This document shows positions 52,832 to 62,598 of a stretch of 64,000 nucleotides of DNA, in pieces (position 1 is the stretch's first letter; each line of letters opens with the position of its first letter). The stretch covers positions 62,001 to 126,000 of the forward strand of contig NZ_JBPDVH010000004.1 of assembly GCF_051851555.1 (NCBI RefSeq), read 5' to 3'. The position numbers and the translations under genes were made by a program. Below the pieces are notes generated by a model that made no database searches, was not told the origin of the DNA, and saw nothing but the letters and a program-made list of their open reading frames with translations. The DNA is from Lonepinella sp051851555 (GTDB lineage: Bacteria > Pseudomonadota > Gammaproteobacteria > Enterobacterales > Pasteurellaceae).

Positions 52832-52855
52832 TTAAGATTGAGGACGTAGCTTTAA

Positions 52856-53725
52856 CTATCCCAACAATTTTTTCAATGCCTCACCAATTTCAGCCAGACT
52901 TTGCACCGTGGTCACGCCTGCGTCTTGCAAGGCTTGAATTTTCTCAGCGGCAGTACCTTTCCCGCCACTGATAATCGCCCCTGCATGCCCCATGCGTTTG
53001 CCTTTTGGTGCGGTCATCCCGGCAATATAAGAGACCACAGGTTTCGTTACATTCGCTTTGATAAAAGCCGCCGCCTCTTCTTCCGCTGAACCGCCGATTT
53101 CGCCGATCATCACAATCGCCTCAGTTTCTGGATCCTGTTGGAAACGTTTGAGAATATCAATAAAGTTAGAACCCGGAATTGGGTCACCGCCGATGCCCAC
53201 ACAAGTGGATTGACCAAAACCGTTATCGGTGGTTTGTTTCACCGCCTCATAGGTTAACGTACCAGAACGAGAAACAATCCCCACACGGCCTTTTTTATGA
53301 ATATAACCCGGCATAATACCGATTTTACATTCATCTGGCGTGATAATCCCCGGGCAGTTTGGTCCGATCATCACCACATCGGTTTGCGCCAGTTTTTGTT
53401 TCACGGTTAACATATCCACCGTTGGAATGCCCTCGGTGATACACACGATTAATTTAATCCCTGCGTCAATGGCCTCTAAAATCGCATCTTTACAGAATGG
53501 TGCAGGGATATAAATTACACTCGCCGTTGCCCCAGTTTGCTCCACCGCCTCACGCACCGTATTAAAGACAGGTAACCCTAAATGCGTGGTGCCGCCTTTA
53601 TTCGGTGATACGCCGCCCACTAATTGCGTGCCGTAGGCTAACGCTTGTTCACTATGAAAGGTGCCTTGACCACCAGTGAAACCTTGGCAAATGACTTTGG
53701 TATCTTTATTAATTAAAATTGACAT
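52856..53725 (-). CDS. sucD: Succinyl-CoA synthetase alpha subunit
   Basis: The 289-residue subunit binds CoA and carries the phosphorylated active-site His in MGHAGAIISGGKGT. GFTGGQGTFHSEQALAYGTQ and VIYIPAPFCKDAILEA mark the N-terminal CoA-binding domain. It pairs with SucC to interconvert succinyl-CoA and succinate with ATP or GTP formation. It lies 9 bases after sucC at the end of the sucABCD operon. Confidence 0.98.
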   Translation of the reverse strand: MSILINKDTKVICQGFTGGQGTFHSEQALAYGTQLVGGVSPNKGGTTHLGLPVFNTVREAVEQTGATASVIYIPAPFCKDAILEAIDAGIKLIVCITEGIPTVDMLTVKQKLAQTDVVMIGPNCPGIITPDECKIGIMPGYIHKKGRVGIVSRSGTLTYEAVKQTTDNGFGQSTCVGIGGDPIPGSNFIDILKRFQQDPETEAIVMIGEIGGSAEEEAAAFIKANVTKPVVSYIAGMTAPKGKRMGHAGAIISGGKGTAAEKIQALQDAGVTTVQSLAEIGEALKKLLG

Positions 53726-53734
53726 AACCGCTCC

Positions 53735-54895
53735 TTATTTCACTGCATTGACCACTTGTTCAGCGGCATCTGTTAAACTTTTGGCGGCCAGAATATTCAC
53801 GCCGCTTTTGGCTAAAATATCACGCCCCAATTCCGCATTATTGCCCTCAAGTCGTACCACCACCGGCACGCTGACACCGATTTCGTTGACTGCCGCAATA
53901 ATGCCCTCTGCAATCAAGTCGCAACGCACAATGCCCCCGAAAATATTGACTAAAATAGCTTTCACATTAGGGTCAGACAGAATAATTTTAAATGCACCTG
54001 CCACACGTTCTTTGGTGGCACCACCACCCACATCAAGGAAGTTGGCGGGTTGGCCACCGTGCAGTTTGATGATGTCCATGGTGCCCATAGCAAGCCCTGC
54101 TCCGTTCACCATACAGCCAATACTTCCCTCTAAGGCCACATAGTTTAAACTTAAGGCTTCTGCTTCTGCTTCACGACCATCTTCTTGGCTTGGATCTTGC
54201 ATGGCTTTTAAATCTAGTTGGCGGTATAAGGCATTGTCATCCACCACGATTTTGGCATCTAAACAATGTAAGTCGTCATTTTGTAAAATCACTAATGGGT
54301 TGATTTCTAATAAGCTCAAATCTTTTTCCATAAACATTTTGCTTAATTGGGTAAATAAATGTGCAAATTGAGCCACTTGTTTGCCTGTTAAGCCTAATTT
54401 GAATGCTAACTCACGACCTTGATAAGGTTGTGCACCAATTAAGGTATCAATGGCCACTTTGTGTAATAAGTGCGGTGTTTTTTGAGCCACTTCTTCAATG
54501 TTCATACCGCCCTCCGTTGATGCCATAAACACCACACGTTGTGAGCTACGATCAATCACGGCACCTAAATAAAGTTCTTTTTTCACGTCGGCACAGGCTT
54601 CTACGTAAATGGTATTAATCGGTTGACCACGGCTGTCGGTTTGGAAAGTGACCAAACGTTGACCTAAAAATTTGTCAAAAAATGACCGCACTTCGTCAGT
54701 GGATTTCACCACTTTTACGCCCCCCGCTTTACCCCGTCCGCCAGCGTGAACTTGGCATTTAGCGACCCAAGCAGAACCGCCCAATTTTTTAGTGGCGTCA
54801 ATGGCTTGCTCAACATTTTGGCAAGGATACCCCTCACTGACCGGTAAACCATATTGTGCAAAAATTTGTTTGGATTGATATTCATGTAAATTCAT
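53735..54895 (-). CDS. sucC: Succinyl-CoA synthetase beta subunit
   Basis: The 386-residue subunit has an ATP-grasp domain: MNLHEYQSKQIFAQYGLPV, QVHAGGRGKAGGVK, LLEINPLV with metal ligands, and the C-terminal GGIVRCDLIAEGII and LEGNNAELGRDIL motifs. It binds the nucleotide and succinate and works as a complex with SucD. Uptake signals are at 54468-54476 and 54685-54693. Confidence 0.98.
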   Translation of the reverse strand: MNLHEYQSKQIFAQYGLPVSEGYPCQNVEQAIDATKKLGGSAWVAKCQVHAGGRGKAGGVKVVKSTDEVRSFFDKFLGQRLVTFQTDSRGQPINTIYVEACADVKKELYLGAVIDRSSQRVVFMASTEGGMNIEEVAQKTPHLLHKVAIDTLIGAQPYQGRELAFKLGLTGKQVAQFAHLFTQLSKMFMEKDLSLLEINPLVILQNDDLHCLDAKIVVDDNALYRQLDLKAMQDPSQEDGREAEAEALSLNYVALEGSIGCMVNGAGLAMGTMDIIKLHGGQPANFLDVGGGATKERVAGAFKIILSDPNVKAILVNIFGGIVRCDLIAEGIIAAVNEIGVSVPVVVRLEGNNAELGRDILAKSGVNILAAKSLTDAAEQVVNAVK

Positions 54896-54954
54896 GGACT
54901 GTCCCTTTTATTTGATGTTAGGGGCATGGCTGCCCCACGAAAATAATCGAAAAA

Positions 54955-56166
54955 TTAAATATCCAATAATAATCTGGTTGGATCTTCAAGCAATTCTTTG
55001 ATCGTCACTAACGCCCCCACGCTTTCACGTCCGTCAATTAAACGGTGATCGTAAGAAAGGGCGAGATACATCATTGGGCGAATCACCACTTGACCCTCTA
55101 CCGCAATCGGACGATCTTTAATAGCGTGCATGCCTAAAATCGCACTCTGTGGTGGGTTGATAATCGGTGTGGACATGAGGGAGCCAAATACGCCACCGTT
55201 GGTAATGGTAAAGTTACCGCCGGTTAATTCTTCCACGGTTAATTTACCATTTTGGCCTTTTTCCGCTAAGGTTTTAATTGCTTTTTCAATTTCGGCCATG
55301 CTCATTTGATCACAATCACGCAATACCGGTGTCACCAAACCACGTGGCGTCGATACCGCAATACTGATGTCAAAATAATTGTGATAAACAATATCATCAC
55401 CATCAATAGAGGCATTAATTTCTGGATAACGTTTTAACGCCTCCACCACAGCTTTCACGTAGAAAGACATAAAGCCTAAGCGTACACCGTGGCGTTTTTC
55501 AAATTTTTCGCCATAGCTTTTACGCAATTGCATAATCGGTTGCATATCCACTTCGTTAAACGTAGTCAACATGGCGGTGGTATTTTTTACTTCAAGCAAG
55601 CGTTCTGCCACACGTTTACGTAAGCGAGTCATTGGCACACGTTTTTCACTGCGTAAATTGGCTTGTGAGAAATCTCCACCAGTTTGTACCGCAGTTTGGG
55701 ATTGATTTGCTAAAGCACGATCTACGTCTTCTCGGGTAATTCGACCGCCTACGCCGGAACCTTTAATGGCTTTCGGGTCAAGATCATGTTCTGCGATTAA
55801 GCGACGAATAGCGGGGCTTAAATCTTCTTGATGATCTTGTGAATCTGGATTTAAATTAGCGGTTTGGCGATCCGCAGGGGTGGCCTCGGTTGTAGCGACT
55901 GGCGCGGAGGCACGAGCACCATCCACTTCGGTACTTAATTTACCAAGAACCTGATTGCTCACCACTGTTGCCCCTTCGTTTTCAGCAATGCTCGCAACCA
56001 CACCGTCCGCACTGGCCGGTACTTCTAGCACCACTTTATCCGTTTCAATTTCCACTAAAATTTCATCACGGCTGACGGTTTCACCCACCGCTTTATGCCA
56101 TTTAACCACCGTTGCGTCCGCAACACTTTCCGGTAATACTGGGGTAAGAATATCTAAATCACTCAT
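54955..56166 (-). CDS. sucB: 2-oxoglutarate dehydrogenase E2 (dihydrolipoyl succinyltransferase)
   Basis: The 403-residue core of the 2-oxoglutarate dehydrogenase complex has an N-terminal lipoyl domain with the lipoylated Lys in EIETDKVVLEVPA, a peripheral-subunit-binding domain (SPAIRRLIAEHDLDPKAIKGSG, about 117-150), and a catalytic domain with YDHRLIDGRE near the C terminus. The Ala/Pro/Thr-rich linkers are short. It follows sucA by 29 bases, and sucC follows 59 bases on. Confidence 0.97.
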   Translation of the reverse strand: MSDLDILTPVLPESVADATVVKWHKAVGETVSRDEILVEIETDKVVLEVPASADGVVASIAENEGATVVSNQVLGKLSTEVDGARASAPVATTEATPADRQTANLNPDSQDHQEDLSPAIRRLIAEHDLDPKAIKGSGVGGRITREDVDRALANQSQTAVQTGGDFSQANLRSEKRVPMTRLRKRVAERLLEVKNTTAMLTTFNEVDMQPIMQLRKSYGEKFEKRHGVRLGFMSFYVKAVVEALKRYPEINASIDGDDIVYHNYFDISIAVSTPRGLVTPVLRDCDQMSMAEIEKAIKTLAEKGQNGKLTVEELTGGNFTITNGGVFGSLMSTPIINPPQSAILGMHAIKDRPIAVEGQVVIRPMMYLALSYDHRLIDGRESVGALVTIKELLEDPTRLLLDI

Positions 56167-56195
56167 AATATTTCCTTTTTAATTGTGTATTAAAA

Positions 56196-59012
56196 TTAAG
56201 CCGATAACGTCAACGCCTCGGTGACTAAATTTTGTTGCTGTTCATTATGTAACGCCATGTAACCAGCTGCCGGTGAGGCGGAGGCCGGTCGTCCCACATA
56301 ACGCAAATTCGCATCCGCAGGAATGCTTTGCATAAAGTTATGACGAGAACAATACCATGCGCCTTGATTTAACGGTTCTTCTTGGCACCACACGTAATCT
56401 TTCACATGAGAATAATCCCCCAAAATAGACCGCACTTCGTCCTCTGGATAAGGGTAAAGTTGCTCAATCCGAATGATCGCCACATCGCTTTGATTATTTT
56501 TGCGACGACGTTCTAATAAATCGTAATACACTTTACCCGAACAGAACACCACTCTTTTCACTTGTTTTGGATCAATCTCATCAATTTCACCAATCACATT
56601 TTGGAATGTACCGTAGGTTAATTCTTCCAGAGCAGACACCGCTAACGGATGACGTAACAAGGATTTTGGTGAAATCACCACCAATGGACGGCGAACCGTA
56701 CGCAACATTTGACGGCGTAATAAATGATAAATCTGGGCTGGCGTGGACGGTACGCAAACTTGCATATTGTGTTGCGCACAAAGTTGTAAATAGCGTTCCA
56801 ACCGAGCAGAAGAATGCTCAGGGCCCTGTCCCTCATAACCATGTGGGAGCAATAACACCAGACCACACATTCTGCCCCATTTTTGTTCGCCCGAACTGAT
56901 AAACTGGTCAATCACCACTTGTGCACCGTTGGCAAAATCACCAAATTGTGCCTCCCAAATAGTGAGCGTTTTCGGCGTGGTGGTGGCATAGCCATATTCA
57001 AAGGCCAGTACCGCCTCTTCGGAAAGCACAGAATCCCATACTTCAAAATTACCTTGTTTATCATGCAGGTGACATAATGGCACATAGCCTGTTCCGTCAT
57101 TAATACAGTGTAGCACCGCATGACGATGGAAGAATGTCCCCCGTCCGCAGTCCTCACCGGATAAACGGATATGATAACCGTCATCTAACAAGGTGGCGTA
57201 CGCCATGGTTTCGCCCATGCCCCAGTCGAGCAATTTTTCGCCTTTAGCCATTAAGGCACGATCGGCGTAAATTTTCTCCACGCGAGAATGAATCGGGTGC
57301 GTTTCTGGATATTGTGAAATGCTTGCCGCTAAGGCTTTAAAGCGTTGTGTGTCAAAACGACTTTCATAGGTCGCATTCCATTCTGGATTTAAGAACTGCA
57401 ACCAATCCACTTTATCGTAATTCATTTCACGCCATTCAGGCACCACTCGTTCACCACGATCCAAGGCATCACGGTAATTATTGATAAATCCAGTGGCTTT
57501 TTCATTATTGATCACGCCGGCGTTAATCAGTCTGTCGGCATAGACTTGACGTGGTGTTGGATGGGCTTTGATTTTTTTATACATCATTGGTTGGGTGGCG
57601 GACGGTTCATCTGCCTCATTATGCCCATGACGACGATAAGACACTAAATCAATGAAAATATCACGCTTAAATAAAGTTCTAAATTCCACCGCCATACGAG
57701 CTGCATAGGCCACCGCCTCTGGATCATCACCGTTCACATGAATAATCGGTGCCTCAATCATTTTGGCAATGTCGGTACAATAAACGGTAGAACGTGTATC
57801 TTTCGGGAATGAAGTGGTAAAACCAATTCGGTTATTAATGACGATACGAATGGTACCGCCCACCGTATAGCCACGAGCATCAGACATATTCAAGGTTTCT
57901 TGTACCACCCCTTGACCTGCCACCGCACTGTCACCATGCACCGTAACCGCTAGCACTTTGCGATGATCATCATCACCAATGCGTTTTTGTCTGGCTCGCA
58001 CGGAACCGGTGACCACTGGGCTGACAATTTCTAAATGCGATGGGTTAAAAGCCAACACTAAATGCACGAGACCATCATCCGTCATAAAATCCGAAGAAAA
58101 ACCTTGGTGGTATTTCACATCACCGGTGCCATTACCATGATGTTTACCGGCAAATTCATCAAACAATTCCGCCGGCTTTTTACCTAGCACATTCACCAAC
58201 ATATTCAAACGTCCACGGTGTGCCATGCCGAACACCATTTCTTCCGTGCCTTGTTTCGCCCCATGACGAATAATTTCTTTAATTAACGGCACAAAGGCAT
58301 CACTGCCCTCTAAGGAGAACCGTTTTGCCCCTGGGAATTTTGCCCCAATATAACGCTCCAAACCTTCTGCAGCGGTCAGCTCGGCTAATAATTTTTCCTG
58401 CTCGGTTTGGCTAAAGTGCGGTGCATTTACCCAATTTTCTATTTGTTGTTGTAACCAAATCCGTGCATCTAAATCATTGACGTGCATAAACTCCAAGCCA
58501 ATTCTGCCACAATAGGTTTTCTTTAAGGTTTCCCCCAATTCACGCAAACTGATTTTTTCTTTGTGGAAAATATGACCACTTAAATCAAATACTTCATCAA
58601 GATCCGCCTCAGTCAGATTATAATAGCGAGAATCTAACGTGGGAACATCCGGTTTTTCCCGTAAATTAATCGGGTCAACATCCGCTAATAAATGCCCACG
58701 ATAGCGATAAGCGTTGAGCCATCTTAATACGCTGGTTAAACGTTCCCCTACTTTAGGATCAATCACCGTGACCCCTTTGGGTGATTTTTCCAACGCTAAG
58801 CGACGAAAATACTCACGTATCGGCGAATGGGCTTGTTCAGGTTGACTTGACGTCGTCGTGTTTTTGGCTAAATGATCAAAAACATCTCGCCAACTCAGTT
58901 CCACAGAATCAGGATCTTCAAGATAACGCTCATAAAGATCTTCAATATAAGCCTGATTGCCACCAGACAACGCACTTTGATCGAGCCACTGCTGAAATGA
59001 ATTCTTCTGCAT
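56196..59012 (-). CDS. sucA: 2-oxoglutarate dehydrogenase E1
   Basis: The 938-residue thiamine-diphosphate enzyme decarboxylates 2-oxoglutarate. It has GMAHRGRLNMLVNVLGK, GDSAVAGQGVVQETLNM, the thiamine-binding HVNGDDPEAV and the SGEDCGRGTFFHRHAVLH segment. Length matches E. coli SucA (933). It is the first gene of sucABCD, divergent from gltA across 326 bases. Uptake signals are at 56429-56437 and 58414-58422. Confidence 0.98.
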   Translation of the reverse strand: MQKNSFQQWLDQSALSGGNQAYIEDLYERYLEDPDSVELSWRDVFDHLAKNTTTSSQPEQAHSPIREYFRRLALEKSPKGVTVIDPKVGERLTSVLRWLNAYRYRGHLLADVDPINLREKPDVPTLDSRYYNLTEADLDEVFDLSGHIFHKEKISLRELGETLKKTYCGRIGLEFMHVNDLDARIWLQQQIENWVNAPHFSQTEQEKLLAELTAAEGLERYIGAKFPGAKRFSLEGSDAFVPLIKEIIRHGAKQGTEEMVFGMAHRGRLNMLVNVLGKKPAELFDEFAGKHHGNGTGDVKYHQGFSSDFMTDDGLVHLVLAFNPSHLEIVSPVVTGSVRARQKRIGDDDHRKVLAVTVHGDSAVAGQGVVQETLNMSDARGYTVGGTIRIVINNRIGFTTSFPKDTRSTVYCTDIAKMIEAPIIHVNGDDPEAVAYAARMAVEFRTLFKRDIFIDLVSYRRHGHNEADEPSATQPMMYKKIKAHPTPRQVYADRLINAGVINNEKATGFINNYRDALDRGERVVPEWREMNYDKVDWLQFLNPEWNATYESRFDTQRFKALAASISQYPETHPIHSRVEKIYADRALMAKGEKLLDWGMGETMAYATLLDDGYHIRLSGEDCGRGTFFHRHAVLHCINDGTGYVPLCHLHDKQGNFEVWDSVLSEEAVLAFEYGYATTTPKTLTIWEAQFGDFANGAQVVIDQFISSGEQKWGRMCGLVLLLPHGYEGQGPEHSSARLERYLQLCAQHNMQVCVPSTPAQIYHLLRRQMLRTVRRPLVVISPKSLLRHPLAVSALEELTYGTFQNVIGEIDEIDPKQVKRVVFCSGKVYYDLLERRRKNNQSDVAIIRIEQLYPYPEDEVRSILGDYSHVKDYVWCQEEPLNQGAWYCSRHNFMQSIPADANLRYVGRPASASPAAGYMALHNEQQQNLVTEALTLSA

Positions 59013-59338
59013 CGTGTTCCTACCTATATTAAATTTTAATATCCATCATACACAAAAAATTTAGAAGTGATAAATCTCATCTAAATTAGTGTAACTTTAC
59101 CTTATTCTGAAAAAGAAAAATATGATCTACGTCACACTTTTGAAATTTAACAAAAAATTTACATACTTTTTTGCAGACAAAACATACAAAATAGAGTTAT
59201 ATTTAGACTATGTTAATTTTTAAACCAAATTTGGAACGCCATCATGCGATCTATTAAACTATCATTATCCTTTAATAGACACCTATGACGTTCACAAAAA
59301 CATAACATAAACACAACAAATGACAAAAGGAGTGAACC
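59013..59338. promoter_or_regulatory. Divergent sucA-gltA control region with a CRP-like site
   Basis: This 326-base gene-free region is AT-rich. TATGATCTACGTCACA at 59121-59136 matches the CRP consensus half-sites (TGATC and TCACA) and has A-rich and T-rich flanks; it lies about 109 bases from sucA and 200 from gltA. The gltA ribosome-binding site AAGGAG lies at 59327-59332, ideally placed. No small gene is visible. Clear -35/-10 pairs could not be chosen with confidence. Confidence 0.6.
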
Positions 59339-60622
59339 ATGTCTGATTTAACAGCAAAACTAAGTTTAAGTGATGGTCGAGAATTTGATTTGCCGATACA
59401 TAAAGCCAGTTTGGGCTATGATGCCATTGATGTGCAAGCACTCAGTAAAAATCACTTATTCACCTTTGACCCCGGTTTAATGTCCACCGCCATGTGTAAA
59501 TCGGAAATTACCTATATTGATGGTGAACAAGGGATTTTATTACACCGCGGTTATCCAATTCATGACCTTGCCATGAATTGCGATTATTTAGAAGTGGCGT
59601 TCTTATTACTTTATGGCGAACTCCCCGACAAAGACGATTATGCGGAATTTAGCCAAGTGGTGCGTAGACATACCTTAGTTCACGAACAATTATCCCGTTT
59701 TTTCCACGGTTTCCGTCGTGACTCACACCCCATGGCCGTGATGTGTGGGGTCAGTGGTGCCTTGGCCGCATTCTATCATGATATATTAGATGTGAGTGAT
59801 GAAGAACACCGTAATTTAACCGCACTTCGTTTGTTAGCCAAAATGCCAACCTTGGCCGCCATGTGTTATAAATATTCCATTGGGCATCCGTTCATGTTCC
59901 CACAAAACAATCTCTCTTATGCGGGCAATTTCCTGTATATGATGTTTGCCACCCCGTGCGAACCTTATGTCGTCAACCCTGTATTGGAAAAAGCCATTAA
60001 CCGCATTTTGATTCTGCACGCTGACCATGAACAAAATGCGTCAACCTCCACCGTACGGACAGCCGCCTCCTCTGGTGCTAACCCATTTGCTTGTATTGCA
60101 GCGGGGATTGCCTCCCTTTGGGGACCTGCACACGGCGGGGCCAATGAGGCTTGTATTAAAATGTTAGAAGAAATCGGCACCGTGGATCGTATTCCTGAAT
60201 TTATTGCTCGAGCCAAAGATAAAAAGGATCCGTTCCGTTTAATGGGATTTGGTCACCGTGTGTATAAAAATTACGACCCTCGTGCCAAAGTCATGCGTGA
60301 AACTTGTCATGAAGTATTACAAGAATTAGGCATTAACAACCCATTATTACAAGTAGCCATGGAATTAGAACGCATTGCCTTAACCGATCAATACTTTATT
60401 GATCGCAATCTCTATCCAAATGTGGATTTCTATTCCGGTATTATCTTAAAAGCCATTGGTATTCCAGTGTCCATGTTTACCGTGATCTTCGCCTTAGGTC
60501 GTACCGTGGGTTGGATTTCCCACTGGAAAGAAATGTACGATTTCGGCACCTTAAAAATTGTGCGCCCACGTCAAGTGTATACGGGTTATACTGAGCGGGA
60601 ATTGGAAACCGATAGAGAATAA
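59339..60622 (+). CDS. gltA: Citrate synthase (type II)
   Basis: The 427-residue enzyme condenses acetyl-CoA and oxaloacetate. It has EITYIDGEQGILLHRGYPI, SIGHPFMFP, HADHEQNASTSTVR with catalytic His, WGPAHGGANEACIKML, and GFGHRVYKNYDPRA, with the catalytic Asp in YPNVDFYSGII. Length matches the E. coli hexameric type. The presence of both gltA and sucAB shows that the oxidative branch can be run, unlike H. influenzae, which lacks citrate synthase. Confidence 0.98.
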   Translation: MSDLTAKLSLSDGREFDLPIHKASLGYDAIDVQALSKNHLFTFDPGLMSTAMCKSEITYIDGEQGILLHRGYPIHDLAMNCDYLEVAFLLLYGELPDKDDYAEFSQVVRRHTLVHEQLSRFFHGFRRDSHPMAVMCGVSGALAAFYHDILDVSDEEHRNLTALRLLAKMPTLAAMCYKYSIGHPFMFPQNNLSYAGNFLYMMFATPCEPYVVNPVLEKAINRILILHADHEQNASTSTVRTAASSGANPFACIAAGIASLWGPAHGGANEACIKMLEEIGTVDRIPEFIARAKDKKDPFRLMGFGHRVYKNYDPRAKVMRETCHEVLQELGINNPLLQVAMELERIALTDQYFIDRNLYPNVDFYSGIILKAIGIPVSMFTVIFALGRTVGWISHWKEMYDFGTLKIVRPRQVYTGYTERELETDRE

Positions 60623-60643
60623 TCAACTCAATGATCTCAACAA

Positions 60644-60679
60644 AAAGTGCGGTGAAAAACACCGCACTTTCTCTTTTTA
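60644..60679. terminator. Bidirectional terminator between gltA and aapP
   Basis: AAAGTGCGGTG (60644-60654) and CACCGCACTTT (60660-60670) form an 11-bp stem around AAAAA; the tail is CTCTTTTTAT on the plus strand and TTGTTGAG on the minus strand. Both arms are uptake signals. Confidence 0.88.
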
Positions 60680-60700
60680 TCTCGTCTAGCTTGTTTCGTC

Positions 60701-61438
60701 CTACAAAATCTGCGCCAGAAATTGACGTCCTCGTTCAGATTTTGGCTGACGGAAAAATTCATCCGGTGGCGTTTGTTCAATAATACTGCCTTGATCCATA
60801 AACACCACAGAGTCCGCTACTCGTTGAGCAAAGCCCATTTCATGGGTCACGCATAACATGGTGATACGTTCTTGTTCGGCCAGTTCTACCATCACATCTA
60901 ACACTTCTTTCACCATTTCAGGATCCAGTGCCGAAGTGGGTTCATCAAATAACATCACTTTCGGTGACATACACAAAGAGCGTGCAATCGCCACACGTTG
61001 TTGTTGTCCACCCGATAATTGCCCAGGGTATTTATTGGCTTGATCGGCAATTTTCACCCGTTCTAAATAGCCTAAGGCGGTATCAATGGCCGCTTGTTTG
61101 TTCTTTTTTAACACCCAAACTTGCCCTAAGGTCAGATTTTCCAATACCGTCAAATGCGGGAATAAATTAAAATGTTGGAACACCATGCCCACTTCACGGC
61201 GAATTTGTTCCAAGTGTTTCACATTGTTATCTAACACCACGCCATTCACGGTCAATTCCCCGCTTTGATGATGTTCTAAGCCGTTAATGCAACGAATCAT
61301 GGTTGATTTACCCGATCCTGATGGCCCTGCAATCACGATTTTCTCGCCCTCATTCACGCTGAGATTGATATTCTTCAGGACATGGAAATCACCATACCAT
61401 TTATTCACATTGCTTAATTGCACCATGACTTTAGACAC
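60701..61438 (-). CDS. aapP: General L-amino acid ABC transporter ATPase (AapP/BztD)
   Basis: The 245-residue ATPase powers uptake of polar amino acids. Walker A GPSGSGKST, Q-loop FQHFNLFPHLTVLENL, signature LSGGQQQR and Walker B VMLFDEPTSALDPE are all present, with the amino acid (PAAT) subfamily QLSNVNKWYGDFHVLKNI start. It follows the permease gene aapM by 25 bases. Aap/Bzt naming comes from the two large permeases next to it. Confidence 0.93.
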   Translation of the reverse strand: MSKVMVQLSNVNKWYGDFHVLKNINLSVNEGEKIVIAGPSGSGKSTMIRCINGLEHHQSGELTVNGVVLDNNVKHLEQIRREVGMVFQHFNLFPHLTVLENLTLGQVWVLKKNKQAAIDTALGYLERVKIADQANKYPGQLSGGQQQRVAIARSLCMSPKVMLFDEPTSALDPEMVKEVLDVMVELAEQERITMLCVTHEMGFAQRVADSVVFMDQGSIIEQTPPDEFFRQPKSERGRQFLAQIL

Positions 61439-61463
61439 AAATTCGCTCCTTATATTGCTTTAA

Positions 61464-62591
61464 TTAACGCTGTCTGGCCAACTCTAACCGTTGCTCAATA
61501 TAACGAGAGTAACGAGACATCGCATAACAAAAAATAAAATAAATAAACCCAATAAAGACGTAAGCCTCTACGCTAAAACCTTGCCACTGCGGATCCGCTA
61601 AAGCGACTTTGGCCGAGAGGGTTAAATCATAAATGCCAATAATCACCACCAACGAGGTATCTTTAAAGATCGAGATAAAAATACTCACTAACGGTGGAAT
61701 CACCACTTTTAAGGCTTGTGGCAAGATAATGAGTCGCATACTTTGCCAATAACTCAACCCTAACGAGGCGGCGCCCTCAAATTGTCCTTTCGGTATGGAT
61801 TGCAACCCACCACGCACCACTTCGGCAATATAAGCGGACACATACACAATCACGGCAAGTTGCGCACGAAGTAATTTATCCAATGAAAAACCATCCGCAA
61901 AGAACAACGGCACCATCACCGAGGCCATAAATAACAAACTGACAAAGGGCACGCCACGCACCAGTTCAATATACGTAATGGATAATGAACGAATAATTGG
62001 CATGTCTGAACGGCGACCTAAAGCCAGCAAAATGCCTAATGGCGTGGCAAATAAAATCCCGAAAATCGCCAAAATCAACGTGATGGGCAAGCCGCCCCAA
62101 CGTGCGGTTTCTACTTCAGTTAAACCAAACAAACCGCCGTGCATAAGCACGCCACAAATGGCCAACACGACAAGCCAAATACCGACTAAAGATTTTCGCC
62201 AAAAACGTGGAATGGCACTCAAAACAATCAAGCCAATCAACAAAATGCACACAATAAACGGTCGCCATTGTTCATCAAAAGGATAAATGCCCAATAAAAT
62301 CATGCGGTATTTATGCTGCACAAAGGACCAACAAGCTCCTGTTGAGGCATGACAGGCCTGCCCGCTGTCTGCGGTGAAATTCGCTTGTAACAAACCCCAT
62401 TCCACCACAGCAGGAATAGAAAAGAGTAAGAACCACAACACTAAAATCGTGGCCAAACCATGTGCAGGTGTGGCAAATAAATTCTGTTTTATCCACAATC
62501 CCACGCCAGTTTGTTGTGGCGGACGAGCTGGCAAAGGCTCAGAGAGTGATTGCGGTGCAGAAAGTGCGGTGTTTTTTTCGCTTAAATTCAT
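61464..62591 (-). CDS. aapM: General L-amino acid ABC transporter permease AapM
   Basis: The 375-residue inner-membrane permease is larger than typical His/Gln permeases because of a long N-terminal extension with extra helices, the mark of AapM/BztC. The C-terminal half holds the PAAT inner-membrane motif EVVRGGLQSIPKGQFEGAASLGLS, which binds the ATPase. An N-terminal Pro/Ser/Leu-rich cytoplasmic tail precedes the first helix at about residue 45. It follows aapQ by 7 bases. An uptake signal is at 62562-62570. Confidence 0.9.
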   Translation of the reverse strand: MNLSEKNTALSAPQSLSEPLPARPPQQTGVGLWIKQNLFATPAHGLATILVLWFLLFSIPAVVEWGLLQANFTADSGQACHASTGACWSFVQHKYRMILLGIYPFDEQWRPFIVCILLIGLIVLSAIPRFWRKSLVGIWLVVLAICGVLMHGGLFGLTEVETARWGGLPITLILAIFGILFATPLGILLALGRRSDMPIIRSLSITYIELVRGVPFVSLLFMASVMVPLFFADGFSLDKLLRAQLAVIVYVSAYIAEVVRGGLQSIPKGQFEGAASLGLSYWQSMRLIILPQALKVVIPPLVSIFISIFKDTSLVVIIGIYDLTLSAKVALADPQWQGFSVEAYVFIGFIYFIFCYAMSRYSRYIEQRLELARQR

Positions 62592-62598
62592 CGTTTCC

